Shown here piece by piece: positions 18,166 through 28,170 of a stretch of DNA of 64,000 nt (positions within the stretch are counted from its first letter, which is position 1; every line of letters starts with the position of its first letter). The DNA comes from Hyunsoonleella flava (lineage in GTDB: Bacteria > Bacteroidota > Bacteroidia > Flavobacteriales > Flavobacteriaceae), in assembly GCF_004310325.1 (NCBI RefSeq), contig NZ_SIRT01000011.1, positions 1 through 64,000 of the forward strand, read 5' to 3'. The position numbers and the translations under genes are program-made. The notes under the pieces are model-generated. The model saw only the letters and a list, made by a program, of their open reading frames with translations, searched no databases and was not told the origin of the DNA.

Positions 18166-21100
18166 ATGAAAACTAAACCTACCCCAATGAATGTATGCTC
18201 ACATATATTCTGTTGTTTATTGTTTTTGTTAATGTCATTTTACGCAACTGCGCAATGTCCAACAATAACAGACCCAAACCCTCCACCTATTTGTGATGCC
18301 TCAGGCTACACGTTCAACGACTTAAATGCCCTTGCTACTGATAATGGCAATGGTATTGTCTGGTATGATGTAGCTTCTGGCGGTACTCCATTTAATGTCA
18401 ATGAACTGGTTTCTGAGGGAACGTACTACGCTGATGACAACTCTGGAACATGTGGAGTTAGAGCGTCTATTACAATTGATTTTCAAGTAGACCCTTCAGG
18501 GGAAAACCTTGACCGTATCTATTGTAGTAATGAAAGTGCAACAATTCAAACCTATATTGATGATGTGCTTCTGGGAAGTATTCCTTCAGGAGGTGCAGTA
18601 GAGGTATATAATGATTTTGATTTAACAGATCAGGCAAACCCAACAGATGCAATTCCAATCGGAGCTTCCAATTACTACATTGTTTTTGTAGATAATGGCG
18701 GCTGTAAAAGTCAAATTGAGATTGGTCAAGTAGGTGTATTCTCAGCACCAACGGATCCAACACCGGCGTCTCCACAGGAGTTTTGTTCCGATAGTAACCC
18801 ATTAGTGGGAAATTTAGATCCAGGAACGACTTCTACGAATTTTCTTTGGTATAGCAGTTTAGATGGATCAGGAGACCCAATACCTCCAGCATTGGCACTT
18901 ACCGAACCTTTGGTGGATGGAAACACCTACTATGTTCAAATAGATGATATCTTTTGTGTGAGTAATCCCGTTGCGGTTACAGTTAATATTGATACACCTG
19001 TGGAAGCAGGAAGTTCAGCAAATTTAGAATATTGTAATGATAATTTACCAGGTGCCGACTTTGATTTATTTGATGAATTAGGAGGAACACCTGATAATAC
19101 AGGGACTTGGACAGGGCCTTTAGCAACATCAAATGGTTTTAGAGGTACTGTAAATATTTCAAGCTTAACAACAGCAGGTACCTACACATTTACATATACA
19201 GTTGCTAGTACTGGAGCTTGTCCTGATGCTGTTGCAACAGTATCTATCGAGGTTTATGAAACATTAAGTTCTGGAACGCCATCGGCCGCTAATCCTGCTT
19301 CATATTGTGAATCTGGATTACCAACAGATTTAGATTTATTTTCATTGTTGGATAGCGAAGATCCAGGTGGGCAATGGACACAAGGGACATTAAGTACGGA
19401 CCCAGTTGTAACATCGCCTTTCGATTTAACAGGATTTACATCTGGCACTTATAATTTTACTTATACGCAAAATTTATTGCCAAATCCTTGTCCTGAGGAA
19501 TCAACCACAGTACAAGTTGTTGTTTTAGCTGATCCAGATGCTGGTAATGCAGTCAACCAGACATTCTGTGAAAATGATTTGGCTACAAACTCACCATTTA
19601 ATTTATTTGATGCTTTAGATGGTTCGCAGGACAATAACTCAGGAACATGGACTGATGCCGCAAATGCGACGGTCTCAAACCCAATCGATATTACTGGTTT
19701 TACAGTAGCAGGAAGCCCATATTTATTCACTTATACTATTGATAATGGCACCTGTTCAGACTCGGAACAAATTTCAATAACTATTGAAGATGCCCCAGAA
19801 TCAGGCACACCAGTAGCTACTTTCCCAGAATTTTGTGAAGGAACAGCACCAGCAAGTTTTGATTTATTCGATTTATTAAATGGTGAAGATCAAACAGGAA
19901 CATGGTATGTCGGTACAGACAACACAGGAGCAACAACACCAAATCCAATCGATTTGTCTAGCTTAACTCCAGGAACTTATGATTATACGTTCGACGTTGA
20001 TGCCATTGGAAGTTGTGATGACCCATTGGTAACGGTACAAATCACTATAAATCCATTACCTAATACAGGAACACCATCACCAGCAACGTTTTGTGAAAAT
20101 GATTTAGCCGCAAATTCACCGTTAGATTTATTTGGGCAATTGGCAGGAGAAGATTCAGGAGGTACTTGGACAGATGATGACACATCAGGAGCGTTATCTG
20201 GAAGTAATTTAGATTTAACGGCACTAACCATTGGCTCGTTTAATTTCACATATACTATTACTGATGTAAATGGTTGTACAAATAGTTCTACCGTAACGAT
20301 AACGGTCGAAGATGCCCCAGAATCAGGCACACCAGTAGCTACTTTCCCAGAATTTTGTGAAGGAACAGCACCAGCAAGTTTTGATTTATTCGATTTATTA
20401 AATGGTGAAGATCAAACAGGAACATGGTATGTCGGAACAGACAACACAGGAGCAACAACACCAAATCCAATCGATTTGTCTAGCTTAACTCCTGGAACTT
20501 ATGATTATACATTTGATGTTGATGCCATTGGAAGTTGTGATGACCCATTAGTAACAGTACAGATCACTATAAATCCATTGCCTAATACAGGAACACCATC
20601 GCCAGCAACGTTCTGTGAAAATGATTTAGCAGCAAATTCACCGTTAGATTTATTCGGGCAATTAGCAGGAGAAGATTCAGGAGGTACTTGGGCAGATGAT
20701 GATACTTCAGGAGCGTTATCAGGAAGTAATGTAGATTTAACGGCACTTGCTATCGGTAGTTATAATTTCACCTATTCTATTACAGATTCAAACGGTTGTA
20801 CAAATAGTTCAACAGTAACGATAACGGTCGAAGATGCACCAGAATCAGGAACCGCTAATACGCCAGTTGAATTCTGTATTTCTGAAATTACAACTGCTCA
20901 AACCTATAATTTATTCGATTTATTAACTGATGAAGACCAAACAGGTACTTGGAACGATGATGACGCAACAGGAGCCTTATCAGGAAACTTAGTTACCATT
21001 GATGGACTTGCATCAGGAACTTACGATTTCACTTATGATGTGGATGCCATTGGAAGTTGTGATGATGTAAATGTTACCGTAAGTATTATAATAAATGATA

Positions 21101-22854
21101 CACCTGCGCCAACAGCCTCAGCTACTCAAGAGTTTTGTGACAGTGCTACGATTGGAGATTTATCGGCCACAGGGACAACAATTCAATGGTATGATGATGC
21201 TACAGGCGGAACTGCATTAGACGGCACTACGGCTTTAGTAGACGGAGAAGATTATTACGCAACACAAACCGATGGCACAACCAATTGTGAGTCTTCAACA
21301 AGAACTCAAGTTGATGTAACTATTTATCAATCACCAGATGCTGGAAATCCTAATACAACTGCAATAGTAGCTTGTAACGACAATAACAATATTGATTTAT
21401 TCACAGGATTAGACGGTACTGAAGATACTGGAGGCACATGGCAAGATGATGACGCTACGGGAGCTTTGACAGGAAATATTTTTGATGCTAGTGGATTAGC
21501 ACCAGGAACATACGATTTTACATATTTAGTTTCTGCAAATGCACCATGTGTGGATGATAGCACAACCATTACCGTTACTATCGAAGAACCACAGAACGCT
21601 GGGACAGATGCAACTTTAGATATTTGTAGTACAGATACCGTTACTGATTTATTTTCGCTTTTAGGAGGCGCAGATGCAGGAGGCTCTTGGTCACCAGCTT
21701 TGGCTAGTGGAACTGGAGACTTCGATCCAACAACTGATACGTCAGGAACGTACACATATACTATAACAAATGCATGCGGAACCGTAAGTAGCGATGTAGT
21801 GGTTACCGTTATTGAAGCCCCAAATGCTGGCGCAAATGCTTCGTTGGCTGCTTGTGCAGGTGACGGAACAACTGACCTGTTTACACTTTTAGGAGTTGAT
21901 GCACAAACAGGAGGAACTTGGTCACCCGCTTTAACAAGTGGCACTGGCGTTTTTGATCCTTCTATGGATACTGCCGGAACTTATACTTACACAGTAACTG
22001 CAATAGCACCATGTTCGCCAGATGCAACGGCAGATGTTACAGTGACTATCGATGACAGTTTACCAGTAGTTGTCTTAGATCCTAATCCTACTTTTTGTTT
22101 GGCGGATGCACCTACTGTAGCAGATTTAAGTGATAGTATTCGTGCTACTGGAACAGTAAACTGGTACGAAGATGCTGCGTTAACAATGCCTTTGTCAGAT
22201 ACCGATAATATCGTTGACGGAGAAGATTATTACGCAACACAAACCAATAGTACTGGTTGTGAGTCTTCAGTAGCAGTTCAAATTGATGTTACTGTAAATG
22301 ATGCAGCAACCCCTACTTTGGATGACTTTAATGAGGATTATTGTATCAATGATGGACCAACATTAAACACATTATCTCAAAATATTGTAGAGTATGACGC
22401 TGCTTTAGATAATATTGTTTGGTATGATGTCCCCATTGGAGGCGTGCCAATTCCAGATACTTCGGCATTAGGAAATACAACATATTACGCAGCTTTAGTA
22501 GACCAAACTACAGGTTGTGAAAGTTCAGTACGATTAGAGGTTACACCTGATATCACAGCCTGTGGTAAAATAAGTTTACCAGATGGATTCTCGCCAAATG
22601 GGGATGGAATGAACGATACTTACGATATTGATAATCTTGATATTCTATATCCAAACTTCGAATTAGAGATATATAACAGAAATGGAAACATTGTGTATAA
22701 AGGTAATGCGAGTACACCACGATTTGATGGTACATCAAACCAAGGAAGAGTTGTTGTAAAAGGCGATTTACCAGTGGGCGTGTACTTCTATATCTTCAGA
22801 TTTAATAACGGAGTTGATGCTCCAGAACAAGGACGCTTATACTTAAGCAGATAA
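18166..22854 (+). CDS. Giant repeat-rich surface protein with gliding-motility C-terminal domain (T9SS cargo)
   Basis: The 1562-residue protein has a signal peptide (to about residue 30), then many Ig-like modules with motifs such as FCENDLA, GTWTDDD and GTYDFTY, and ends with a gliding-motility-associated C-terminal domain (about 1465-1562; LPDGFSPNGDGMND, GVYFYIFRFNNG). That domain directs export by type IX secretion. The body is acidic, rich in Thr, Ser, Gly and Asp, and poor in Lys and Arg. Modules with WYDVASGGTP and YYADD resemble Bacteroidota Ig-like CHU_C-associated domains. Two 174-residue blocks are almost identical (DNA 19786-20829). It is probably a cell-surface adhesin; the ligand is unknown. 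It leads a three-gene set with PorP/SprF and an OmpA protein. Confidence 0.9.
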   Translation: MKTKPTPMNVCSHIFCCLLFLLMSFYATAQCPTITDPNPPPICDASGYTFNDLNALATDNGNGIVWYDVASGGTPFNVNELVSEGTYYADDNSGTCGVRASITIDFQVDPSGENLDRIYCSNESATIQTYIDDVLLGSIPSGGAVEVYNDFDLTDQANPTDAIPIGASNYYIVFVDNGGCKSQIEIGQVGVFSAPTDPTPASPQEFCSDSNPLVGNLDPGTTSTNFLWYSSLDGSGDPIPPALALTEPLVDGNTYYVQIDDIFCVSNPVAVTVNIDTPVEAGSSANLEYCNDNLPGADFDLFDELGGTPDNTGTWTGPLATSNGFRGTVNISSLTTAGTYTFTYTVASTGACPDAVATVSIEVYETLSSGTPSAANPASYCESGLPTDLDLFSLLDSEDPGGQWTQGTLSTDPVVTSPFDLTGFTSGTYNFTYTQNLLPNPCPEESTTVQVVVLADPDAGNAVNQTFCENDLATNSPFNLFDALDGSQDNNSGTWTDAANATVSNPIDITGFTVAGSPYLFTYTIDNGTCSDSEQISITIEDAPESGTPVATFPEFCEGTAPASFDLFDLLNGEDQTGTWYVGTDNTGATTPNPIDLSSLTPGTYDYTFDVDAIGSCDDPLVTVQITINPLPNTGTPSPATFCENDLAANSPLDLFGQLAGEDSGGTWTDDDTSGALSGSNLDLTALTIGSFNFTYTITDVNGCTNSSTVTITVEDAPESGTPVATFPEFCEGTAPASFDLFDLLNGEDQTGTWYVGTDNTGATTPNPIDLSSLTPGTYDYTFDVDAIGSCDDPLVTVQITINPLPNTGTPSPATFCENDLAANSPLDLFGQLAGEDSGGTWADDDTSGALSGSNVDLTALAIGSYNFTYSITDSNGCTNSSTVTITVEDAPESGTANTPVEFCISEITTAQTYNLFDLLTDEDQTGTWNDDDATGALSGNLVTIDGLASGTYDFTYDVDAIGSCDDVNVTVSIIINDTPAPTASATQEFCDSATIGDLSATGTTIQWYDDATGGTALDGTTALVDGEDYYATQTDGTTNCESSTRTQVDVTIYQSPDAGNPNTTAIVACNDNNNIDLFTGLDGTEDTGGTWQDDDATGALTGNIFDASGLAPGTYDFTYLVSANAPCVDDSTTITVTIEEPQNAGTDATLDICSTDTVTDLFSLLGGADAGGSWSPALASGTGDFDPTTDTSGTYTYTITNACGTVSSDVVVTVIEAPNAGANASLAACAGDGTTDLFTLLGVDAQTGGTWSPALTSGTGVFDPSMDTAGTYTYTVTAIAPCSPDATADVTVTIDDSLPVVVLDPNPTFCLADAPTVADLSDSIRATGTVNWYEDAALTMPLSDTDNIVDGEDYYATQTNSTGCESSVAVQIDVTVNDAATPTLDDFNEDYCINDGPTLNTLSQNIVEYDAALDNIVWYDVPIGGVPIPDTSALGNTTYYAALVDQTTGCESSVRLEVTPDITACGKISLPDGFSPNGDGMNDTYDIDNLDILYPNFELEIYNRNGNIVYKGNASTPRFDGTSNQGRVVVKGDLPVGVYFYIFRFNNGVDAPEQGRLYLSR
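19786..20829 (+). repeat. Tandem 522-bp direct duplication inside the surface protein gene
   Basis: Two units of 522 bp (19786-20307 and 20308-20829) each encode 174 residues from EDAPESGTP to STVTITV. They are nearly identical in both protein and DNA; most differences are silent third-position changes, with a few replacements toward the end of the unit (TDD to ADD, TIGSF to AIGSY, DVNG to DSNG). This points to a recent in-frame duplication kept alike by selection or gene conversion. A more diverged third partial unit starts at 20830. Confidence 0.93.
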
Positions 22855-22880
22855 TTTATAGATACAAAAGATTTAAAACG

Positions 22881-23837
22881 ATGAAAAATTTAAATACATA
22901 TCATAAAATAGCTGCTTTGTTAAGTTTGATGTTCATGTCATTACAAAGCTTCGCTCAACAAGACCCACAATTCACGCAATATATGTATAACATGAGTGTG
23001 ATTAATCCAGCTTACGCCACTGCGGAAGAAGGCATTTTAAACCTTGGAGGGTTGTATAGAACCCAATGGGTAGGACTAGAAGGTGCACCTTCAACAGGAA
23101 CTTTTTTCGCCCATACACCAATAAACGATAAAATAGAAATGGGAATTTCCTTTACCAACGATAATATTGGAGATATCGTTAATGAGAATAATATTTTTGC
23201 AGATTTTGCTTATGTGTTACCTGTTGGTATTGAAACCAAAATATCTTTCGGATTAAAAGCTGGTGTACGCATGTTTGATACTAACTTTAATGGTTTGCAA
23301 CTACAAAACGGACCAGCAAGTGGGGATATCGCATTTAATGAAAACTTAAATAGGGCTTTCCCAAATTTAGGTATTGGTGCTTTCTTTTTTACCGATAACT
23401 ATTATTTAGGGCTATCCGCTCCAAATATGTTGTCTACCAAACATCTTGAGAATGAAAATGGTATCAAGGCAACGGGTATTGAAAATGTGCATTATTTCTT
23501 TACAGGAGGTTATGTGTTCGATATCGATTCAAACGTAAAATTAAAGCCGGCATTTATGGGTAGAGCTGTAAAAGGTGCGCCTTTGGCCTTAGATATTACT
23601 GCTAATGTTTTGATAAACGAAAAGTTAGAAGCTGGATTGGGCTACCGTTTGGGTGATGCTATGAGTGCTTTGGTAAACTTTAGGGTGACGCCAGATTTGC
23701 GAATTGGTTATGCTTATGATTATACAACCAATAACCTTGGAGATTTCAATTCTGGATCGCATGAAATATTTATTCTATTTGACGTGGATTTATTCGGATT
23801 TAAAAACGGGTACGATCGCTCACCAAGATTCTTCTAA
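22881..23837 (+). CDS. PorP/SprF family type IX secretion outer-membrane protein
   Basis: Members of this family are outer-membrane beta-barrels paired with individual large T9SS cargo proteins, as SprF is with SprB. The 318-residue product has a signal peptide (to about SFAQ, residue 25), the family opening QDPQFTQYMYNMSVINPAYA, and alternating strands to the end, including RTQWVGLEGAP. It starts 26 bases after the giant surface protein, so it very likely serves export or surface attachment of that protein. It is one of several paralogues expected in such a genome, so a specific name is not assigned. Confidence 0.93.
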   Translation: MKNLNTYHKIAALLSLMFMSLQSFAQQDPQFTQYMYNMSVINPAYATAEEGILNLGGLYRTQWVGLEGAPSTGTFFAHTPINDKIEMGISFTNDNIGDIVNENNIFADFAYVLPVGIETKISFGLKAGVRMFDTNFNGLQLQNGPASGDIAFNENLNRAFPNLGIGAFFFTDNYYLGLSAPNMLSTKHLENENGIKATGIENVHYFFTGGYVFDIDSNVKLKPAFMGRAVKGAPLALDITANVLINEKLEAGLGYRLGDAMSALVNFRVTPDLRIGYAYDYTTNNLGDFNSGSHEIFILFDVDLFGFKNGYDRSPRFF

Positions 23838-23856
23838 CATTTAATACTAAGGAAAC

Positions 23857-25743
23857 ATGAAACATTTTATATACATACTTGCAAGCCTTTTATTAGTTAG
23901 CGGAATAGGGTTTGCCCAAAAGAAAAACTTAAAACGTGTAAATAAGCTTTTTGAAATGAGGGCTTATAAAGATGCTGCACAAATTTACGAAACCAAAGAG
24001 CGCAATCAGGAAGTGCTCCAGAATTTGGCAGACAGTTATTATTACAATGCCAGTCTTCAAAAGGCTATTAAAACCTACAGGGAATTATTCGTAGAATATG
24101 GCGATTCTATTGATATTGAATATCACTTTAGATTTGCACAGGCTTTAAAAGGCGTAAAGGAATACAAAGAAGCCGATAAGCATTTAAGACGCTACTATAA
24201 TAAGCCAATTAATACCTTGGCATTTATTGCCGAAACGGATAAAACTACACCGCATACCTTCAAATTAAAACAAATTGAAAACAGAAACTCCAGTAGTGAT
24301 TTTGGTTTGTCGTTTTATGGAGAAGATAAGGTAGCTTTTGCTTCCGCTAGAAACTCTGAGAATCCAACATATTCATGGAATAATTCGCCATATTTAGATT
24401 TATACAGCGGTACATTGAACAGTCAAAATGTGTTAGAAAACGTGCAACCATTTTCAGAATCAATTAACACAGAATCGCATGAAAGTAATGCAGTGTTTAC
24501 CAAGGATGGAAAAACGATGTACTTTAACAGAACAAACACGACGCGCAAAAAAACAGATGAACAGCGTATTGCACACATTAAAATTTATAAAGCGGAATTG
24601 GTTGATGGCGAGTGGACAAATGTAACCGCCTTACCGTTTACCTCAAATGCCTACAGTACAGAACATCCAGCATTGAGCTACGATGAAAAAACCTTGTATT
24701 TCGCGAGCGACATGCCAGGAACTTTAGGGAGCTTTGATATTTTTAAAGTAGCTATAAATGAAGATGGTACGTATGGCGAACCTGAAAATTTAGGTGAAAC
24801 TATTAATACGAAACACAGAGAACAATTCCCATATTTAAGTAAATACAATGTCCTGTATTTTTCATCGATTGGTCATTTAGGATATGGTGGATTAGATGTG
24901 TTTAGAAGCAATTTGGTTAATGGAGAGTTTAATAAACCAGTTAACTTAGGAAGCACAATTAACAGCCCATTAGATGATTTTGCCTATGTAGTAAGAGAAA
25001 AAGACAATAAAGGGTTTGTATCTTCAAATAGAACAGGTTATGATAGGTTGTTTGGTTTCAAAAGAGAACAAAACCCTCTAACGATGTATCAGGTGGAAGG
25101 TGTTGTTGAAGATTTAAATAGCAAGGAATTACTTGCAGGTTCATTAGTGACGTTATTTGATGAATCTGATACTGTAATTCAAGACACTATTGTTGGTGAT
25201 GATGCATATTACATCTTCAAAATAGAGCCAAACAAAAAGTATAAAGTAAGAGGTACGCGAAAAGCATACATTCCTCAAGATGTTGAGTTTTCTACAGATA
25301 GCAAAGGGAAGGTGCAGCACAATATTTATTTGAGTTTAGAATCTTTTGCGGATGCTGAAGAGCGCGTAAAAGAAAAAGAAGATGGCGATGTACAAGTTGA
25401 ATTAGATAAAATTTACTTCGATTTTGACAAGTCAGAGATACGTGAAGATGCTGCTACAACACTGAATGTGTTGGTAGATTTAATGAAGAAGTATCCATCT
25501 ATGGAGGTGGAAGTTTCTGCGCATACCGATGCCCGTGGCCCAGATCAATATAATTTAGATTTATCAAAACGTCGTGCCGCTTCAACTTTAGAATATTTAG
25601 TTAGTCAAGGTATCGAACGTAACCGATTAAAAAGTATAGGTTACGGCGAGATGCAACCACTTAACAAATGCGTTAAAGAAGGTATCTGTGATGACGATGA
25701 ATATGATATAAACAGGCGTTGTGAATTTACAATTCTAAAATAA
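23857..25743 (+). CDS. OmpA-family protein with TPR-like and PD40 repeats (PorE-like)
   Basis: The 628-residue envelope protein has a signal peptide (to about GFAQ, residue 21), TPR-like helices (about 25-130), a beta-propeller of PD40 type (about 140-400, with TEHPALSYDEKTLYFASDM and DIFKVAINEDG), a carboxypeptidase-regulatory-like module (about 405-490), and an OmpA peptidoglycan-binding domain (about 510-628) with IYFDFDKSEIRED and SAHTDARGPDQYNLDLSKRR. T9SS PorE proteins share this pattern. It ends the set of adhesin, PorP/SprF and OmpA-type protein and probably ties the surface system to the cell wall. Confidence 0.9.
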   Translation: MKHFIYILASLLLVSGIGFAQKKNLKRVNKLFEMRAYKDAAQIYETKERNQEVLQNLADSYYYNASLQKAIKTYRELFVEYGDSIDIEYHFRFAQALKGVKEYKEADKHLRRYYNKPINTLAFIAETDKTTPHTFKLKQIENRNSSSDFGLSFYGEDKVAFASARNSENPTYSWNNSPYLDLYSGTLNSQNVLENVQPFSESINTESHESNAVFTKDGKTMYFNRTNTTRKKTDEQRIAHIKIYKAELVDGEWTNVTALPFTSNAYSTEHPALSYDEKTLYFASDMPGTLGSFDIFKVAINEDGTYGEPENLGETINTKHREQFPYLSKYNVLYFSSIGHLGYGGLDVFRSNLVNGEFNKPVNLGSTINSPLDDFAYVVREKDNKGFVSSNRTGYDRLFGFKREQNPLTMYQVEGVVEDLNSKELLAGSLVTLFDESDTVIQDTIVGDDAYYIFKIEPNKKYKVRGTRKAYIPQDVEFSTDSKGKVQHNIYLSLESFADAEERVKEKEDGDVQVELDKIYFDFDKSEIREDAATTLNVLVDLMKKYPSMEVEVSAHTDARGPDQYNLDLSKRRAASTLEYLVSQGIERNRLKSIGYGEMQPLNKCVKEGICDDDEYDINRRCEFTILK

Positions 25744-25768
25744 CCAACCATAAACCAACCAAAAGCCG

Positions 25769-25810
25769 GAAAGCCTTTCTACTGACTACGGTCAGATTTG
25801 AAAGGCTTTC
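25769..25810 (+). terminator. Long hairpin after the OmpA-type gene
   Basis: GAAAGCCTTTC (25769-25779) pairs perfectly with GAAAGGCTTTC (25800-25810), and inside it CTGAC and GTCAG form a second stem around TACG. It begins 26 bases after the stop. No clean T-run follows, so it is either a weak terminator or an mRNA 3' stabiliser. Confidence 0.5.
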
Positions 25811-25869
25811 GCTATTTCTAATTAAGTCATTTGTTTTATGTATTTTTATCATAATATAATGGCAATGAT

Positions 25870-26085
25870 ATGGGGTATTACATAGGAGCAATAGTTTTGT
25901 TTGTGATATTGGGTTACATTATCCACAAGTTATTCTACAAGAGGTTTATAAAATTAAATGGTAGAACACCTACAAGAAGAGAGTTGTTCAGCATATATCA
26001 TTGGGAGGTTGTACTTGGAATAAGTGCTGTAACTGTTCTAGCACTTGTATATGTCCTAAAAGTCTCAAACATTTTAACCTTTTAA
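25870..26085 (+). CDS. Small two-helix membrane protein, function unknown
   Basis: The 71-residue product has two hydrophobic segments (about 3-20 and 48-66) around a short basic loop ([19 protein letters not shown]). I do not recognise a family. The protein-like composition, the plausible inner-membrane layout and the position just before ruvB on the same strand suggest it is real. ATGs at 25859 and 25865 are in another frame that stops at once, so the start at 25870 is the only one that works. Confidence 0.6.
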   Translation: MGYYIGAIVLFVILGYIIHKLFYKRFIKLNGRTPTRRELFSIYHWEVVLGISAVTVLALVYVLKVSNILTF

Positions 26086-26132
26086 ACACTTTAGAAACCC
26101 GAATAATCATCGGGTTAAGTCACACGATAATA

Positions 26133-27155
26133 ATGAATGAACACCTAGACCCAACAAGCGAAAATTTTTCTCCAGAGGAAATAGATGTTGAAAAAAAACT
26201 GAGACCTCTAGAGTTTGATGATTTTACTGGGCAAGATCAAGTGTTGGAAAACCTTCAAGTTTTTGTTAAGGCTGCAAATTTAAGAGGAGAAGCCTTAGAC
26301 CATACCTTGTTTCATGGGCCACCAGGATTAGGTAAAACTACTTTGGCACATATTTTAGCAAATGAATTAGATGTAGGTATCAAAGTAACTTCAGGTCCAG
26401 TATTGGATAAACCGGGAGACTTAGCAGGTTTATTAACCAATTTGGATGAACGTGATGTGTTATTTATTGATGAAATTCATCGCTTAAGTCCTATTGTGGA
26501 AGAGTATCTCTATTCTGCAATGGAAGATTACAAAATTGATATTATGATTGAAACAGGGCCGAATGCCCGAACAGTTCAAATCAATTTAAGTCCGTTTACA
26601 TTAGTTGGTGCTACAACACGTTCAGGATTGTTAACCTCACCGATGCGCGCACGTTTCGGTATTCAAAGTAGATTACAATATTACCAAACCGATTTATTAA
26701 CTACGATAGTACAACGAAGTGCCATGATTTTAGATGTCCCCATTTCTATGGAAGCTGCGGTAGAAATTGCAGGACGAAGTAGAGGTACACCAAGAATTGC
26801 CAATGCATTGTTGCGACGTGTTAGAGATTTTGCTCAAATAAAAGGCAACGGAAGCATCGATATAAAAATCGCAAAATTTGCTTTAGAGGCTTTAAATGTA
26901 GATGCGCATGGTTTAGATGAAATGGATAATAAAATTCTATCTACAATTATTGATAAATTTAAAGGTGGTCCGGTAGGAATTACTACCATTGCTACTGCCG
27001 TTAGTGAAAGCCCTGAAACGATCGAAGAAGTTTACGAGCCTTTTTTAATCCAACAAGGATTTATAATGCGAACACCTCGTGGTAGAGAAGTTACAGAGCA
27101 AGCATACAAGCATTTAGGAAAAATAAAAGGTAATATTCAAGGAGGATTATTCTAA
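26133..27155 (+). CDS. ruvB: Holliday junction branch migration ATPase RuvB
   Basis: RuvB is the hexameric AAA+ motor that drives branch migration with RuvA. The 340-residue product has Walker [13 protein letters not shown], Walker [12 protein letters not shown], the sensor region [18 protein letters not shown] and the winged-helix end [17 protein letters not shown] chose the ATG at 26133 ([13 protein letters not shown]): an in-frame upstream ATG at 26001 would add 44 Cys-rich residues and overlap the small membrane protein gene. ruvA lies separately at 42737. A short hairpin (AACCCGA at 26096, TCGGGTT at 26110) sits just before the gene. Confidence 0.97.
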   Translation: MNEHLDPTSENFSPEEIDVEKKLRPLEFDDFTGQDQVLENLQVFVKAANLRGEALDHTLFHGPPGLGKTTLAHILANELDVGIKVTSGPVLDKPGDLAGLLTNLDERDVLFIDEIHRLSPIVEEYLYSAMEDYKIDIMIETGPNARTVQINLSPFTLVGATTRSGLLTSPMRARFGIQSRLQYYQTDLLTTIVQRSAMILDVPISMEAAVEIAGRSRGTPRIANALLRRVRDFAQIKGNGSIDIKIAKFALEALNVDAHGLDEMDNKILSTIIDKFKGGPVGITTIATAVSESPETIEEVYEPFLIQQGFIMRTPRGREVTEQAYKHLGKIKGNIQGGLF

Positions 27156-27162
27156 AATTTCT

Positions 27163-27192
27163 TGTCACGCTGAACTTGATTCAGCATCTAAA
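27163..27192 (+). repeat. Compact intergenic hairpin repeat before queG
   Basis: The perfect stem GCTGAA (27169-27174)/TTCAGC (27180-27185) is flanked by TTGTCA on the left and ATCTAAAT on the right. The same flanks surround a different stem at 59433-59461, which marks both as members of one dispersed hairpin family. This copy fills the gap between ruvB and queG. Confidence 0.55.
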
Positions 27193-28118
27193 TGATGATT
27201 GAAGCTAAATCAAAATACACAAAACTCATCAAAACCGAAGCAAAACGCCTCGGTTTTTTGTCTTGTGGGATAAGTAAAGCTGAATTTCTTGAAGAAGAAG
27301 CCCCAAGATTAGAAAAGTGGTTGAACCAAAATAAGCATGGAGACATGCGCTATATGGAAAACCATTTTGATAAACGGCTTGATCCAACAAAACTGGTAGA
27401 AGATTCAAAAAGCGTAGTATCGCTATTGCTCAATTATTTTCCTTCAGAAGTTCAAAATTCTGAGAGTTATAAAATTTCTAAATATGCCTATGGAACAGAT
27501 TATCATTTTGTGATAAAAGACAAATTAAAATCACTTTTACATTTCATCAAAGAGGAAATAGGAGAGGTAAGTGGTCGCGCTTTCGTAGATTCTGCGCCAG
27601 TTTTAGATAAAGCTTGGGCTGCAAAATCAGGCTTAGGTTGGATTGGTAAACACAGTAATTTACTCACCCAACAGGTAGGCTCGTTTTATTTTATTGCAGA
27701 ACTAATTATCGATTTAGAATTGGAATACGATACGCCAGTAACCGACCATTGTGGTACTTGTACAGCATGTATTGACGCCTGCCCAACGGAAGCCATAACC
27801 GAGCCTTATGTGGTTGATGGTAGTAAGTGTATTTCATATTTCACAATCGAATTGAAAGAAAATATTCCATCAGAATTCAAGGGTAAATTTGACGATTGGA
27901 TCTTTGGTTGTGATGTGTGTCAAGATGTTTGCCCATGGAATCGTTTTTCAAAAGCACACTCAGAACCATTATTTAATCCACATCCAGAATTGCTTTCCAT
28001 GAGTAAAAAGGATTGGGAAGAGATTACAGAAGAGACTTTTAGAAAAGTATTTAAAAAATCTGCGGTGAAACGTACTAAATATTCTGGCTTAAAGCGAAAT
28101 ATTGAATTTCTTCAATAA
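27192..28118 (+). CDS. queG: Epoxyqueuosine reductase QueG
   Basis: QueG makes the last step of queuosine synthesis in tRNA, reducing epoxyqueuosine with a cobalamin and two [4Fe-4S] clusters. The 308-residue protein has the expected N-terminal domain ([20 protein letters not shown]), the middle motif [22 protein letters not shown], the cluster cysteines [16 protein letters not shown], and the second set [13 protein letters not shown]. The length is near the short end of the family, without the C-terminal HEAT repeats seen in longer members. The start could be either of two adjacent ATGs at 27192 or 27195. It ends at a shared terminator with the opposing FadL gene. Confidence 0.95.
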   Translation: MMIEAKSKYTKLIKTEAKRLGFLSCGISKAEFLEEEAPRLEKWLNQNKHGDMRYMENHFDKRLDPTKLVEDSKSVVSLLLNYFPSEVQNSESYKISKYAYGTDYHFVIKDKLKSLLHFIKEEIGEVSGRAFVDSAPVLDKAWAAKSGLGWIGKHSNLLTQQVGSFYFIAELIIDLELEYDTPVTDHCGTCTACIDACPTEAITEPYVVDGSKCISYFTIELKENIPSEFKGKFDDWIFGCDVCQDVCPWNRFSKAHSEPLFNPHPELLSMSKKDWEEITEETFRKVFKKSAVKRTKYSGLKRNIEFLQ

Positions 28119-28156
28119 AAAAGATTCTAAGAAAACTGTTTTCTTAGAATCTTTTT
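28118..28156. terminator. Bidirectional terminator between queG and the FadL-like gene
   Basis: An 18-base arm (28118-28135) pairs perfectly with 28139-28156 around a CTG loop, with an A-run at one end and a T-run at the other. It lies between two converging genes and can serve both. Confidence 0.9.
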
Positions 28157-28170
28157 AAGGTACTTTAATC

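Noticed and set aside
19786-20829. Tandem repeat as a CRISPR array or mobile element
   Set aside because: The unit is 522 bp, in frame and coding, with no short repeat-spacer pattern and no terminal inverted repeats.
21327-21944. A 205-codon open frame on the minus strand within the giant surface protein gene
   Set aside because: It is the mirror of a Thr/Ser/Gly/Asp-rich repeat region, has a low-complexity Val/Pro/Ser product, and the plus-strand gene explains the sequence. Similar mirror frames in infB (3228-3797) and maeB (40563-41114) were dropped for the same reason.
26001-26132. 44-residue Cys-rich extension of RuvB
   Set aside because: It overlaps the end of another gene in a different frame and is not part of the RuvB family; [10 protein letters not shown] at 26133 is the normal start.
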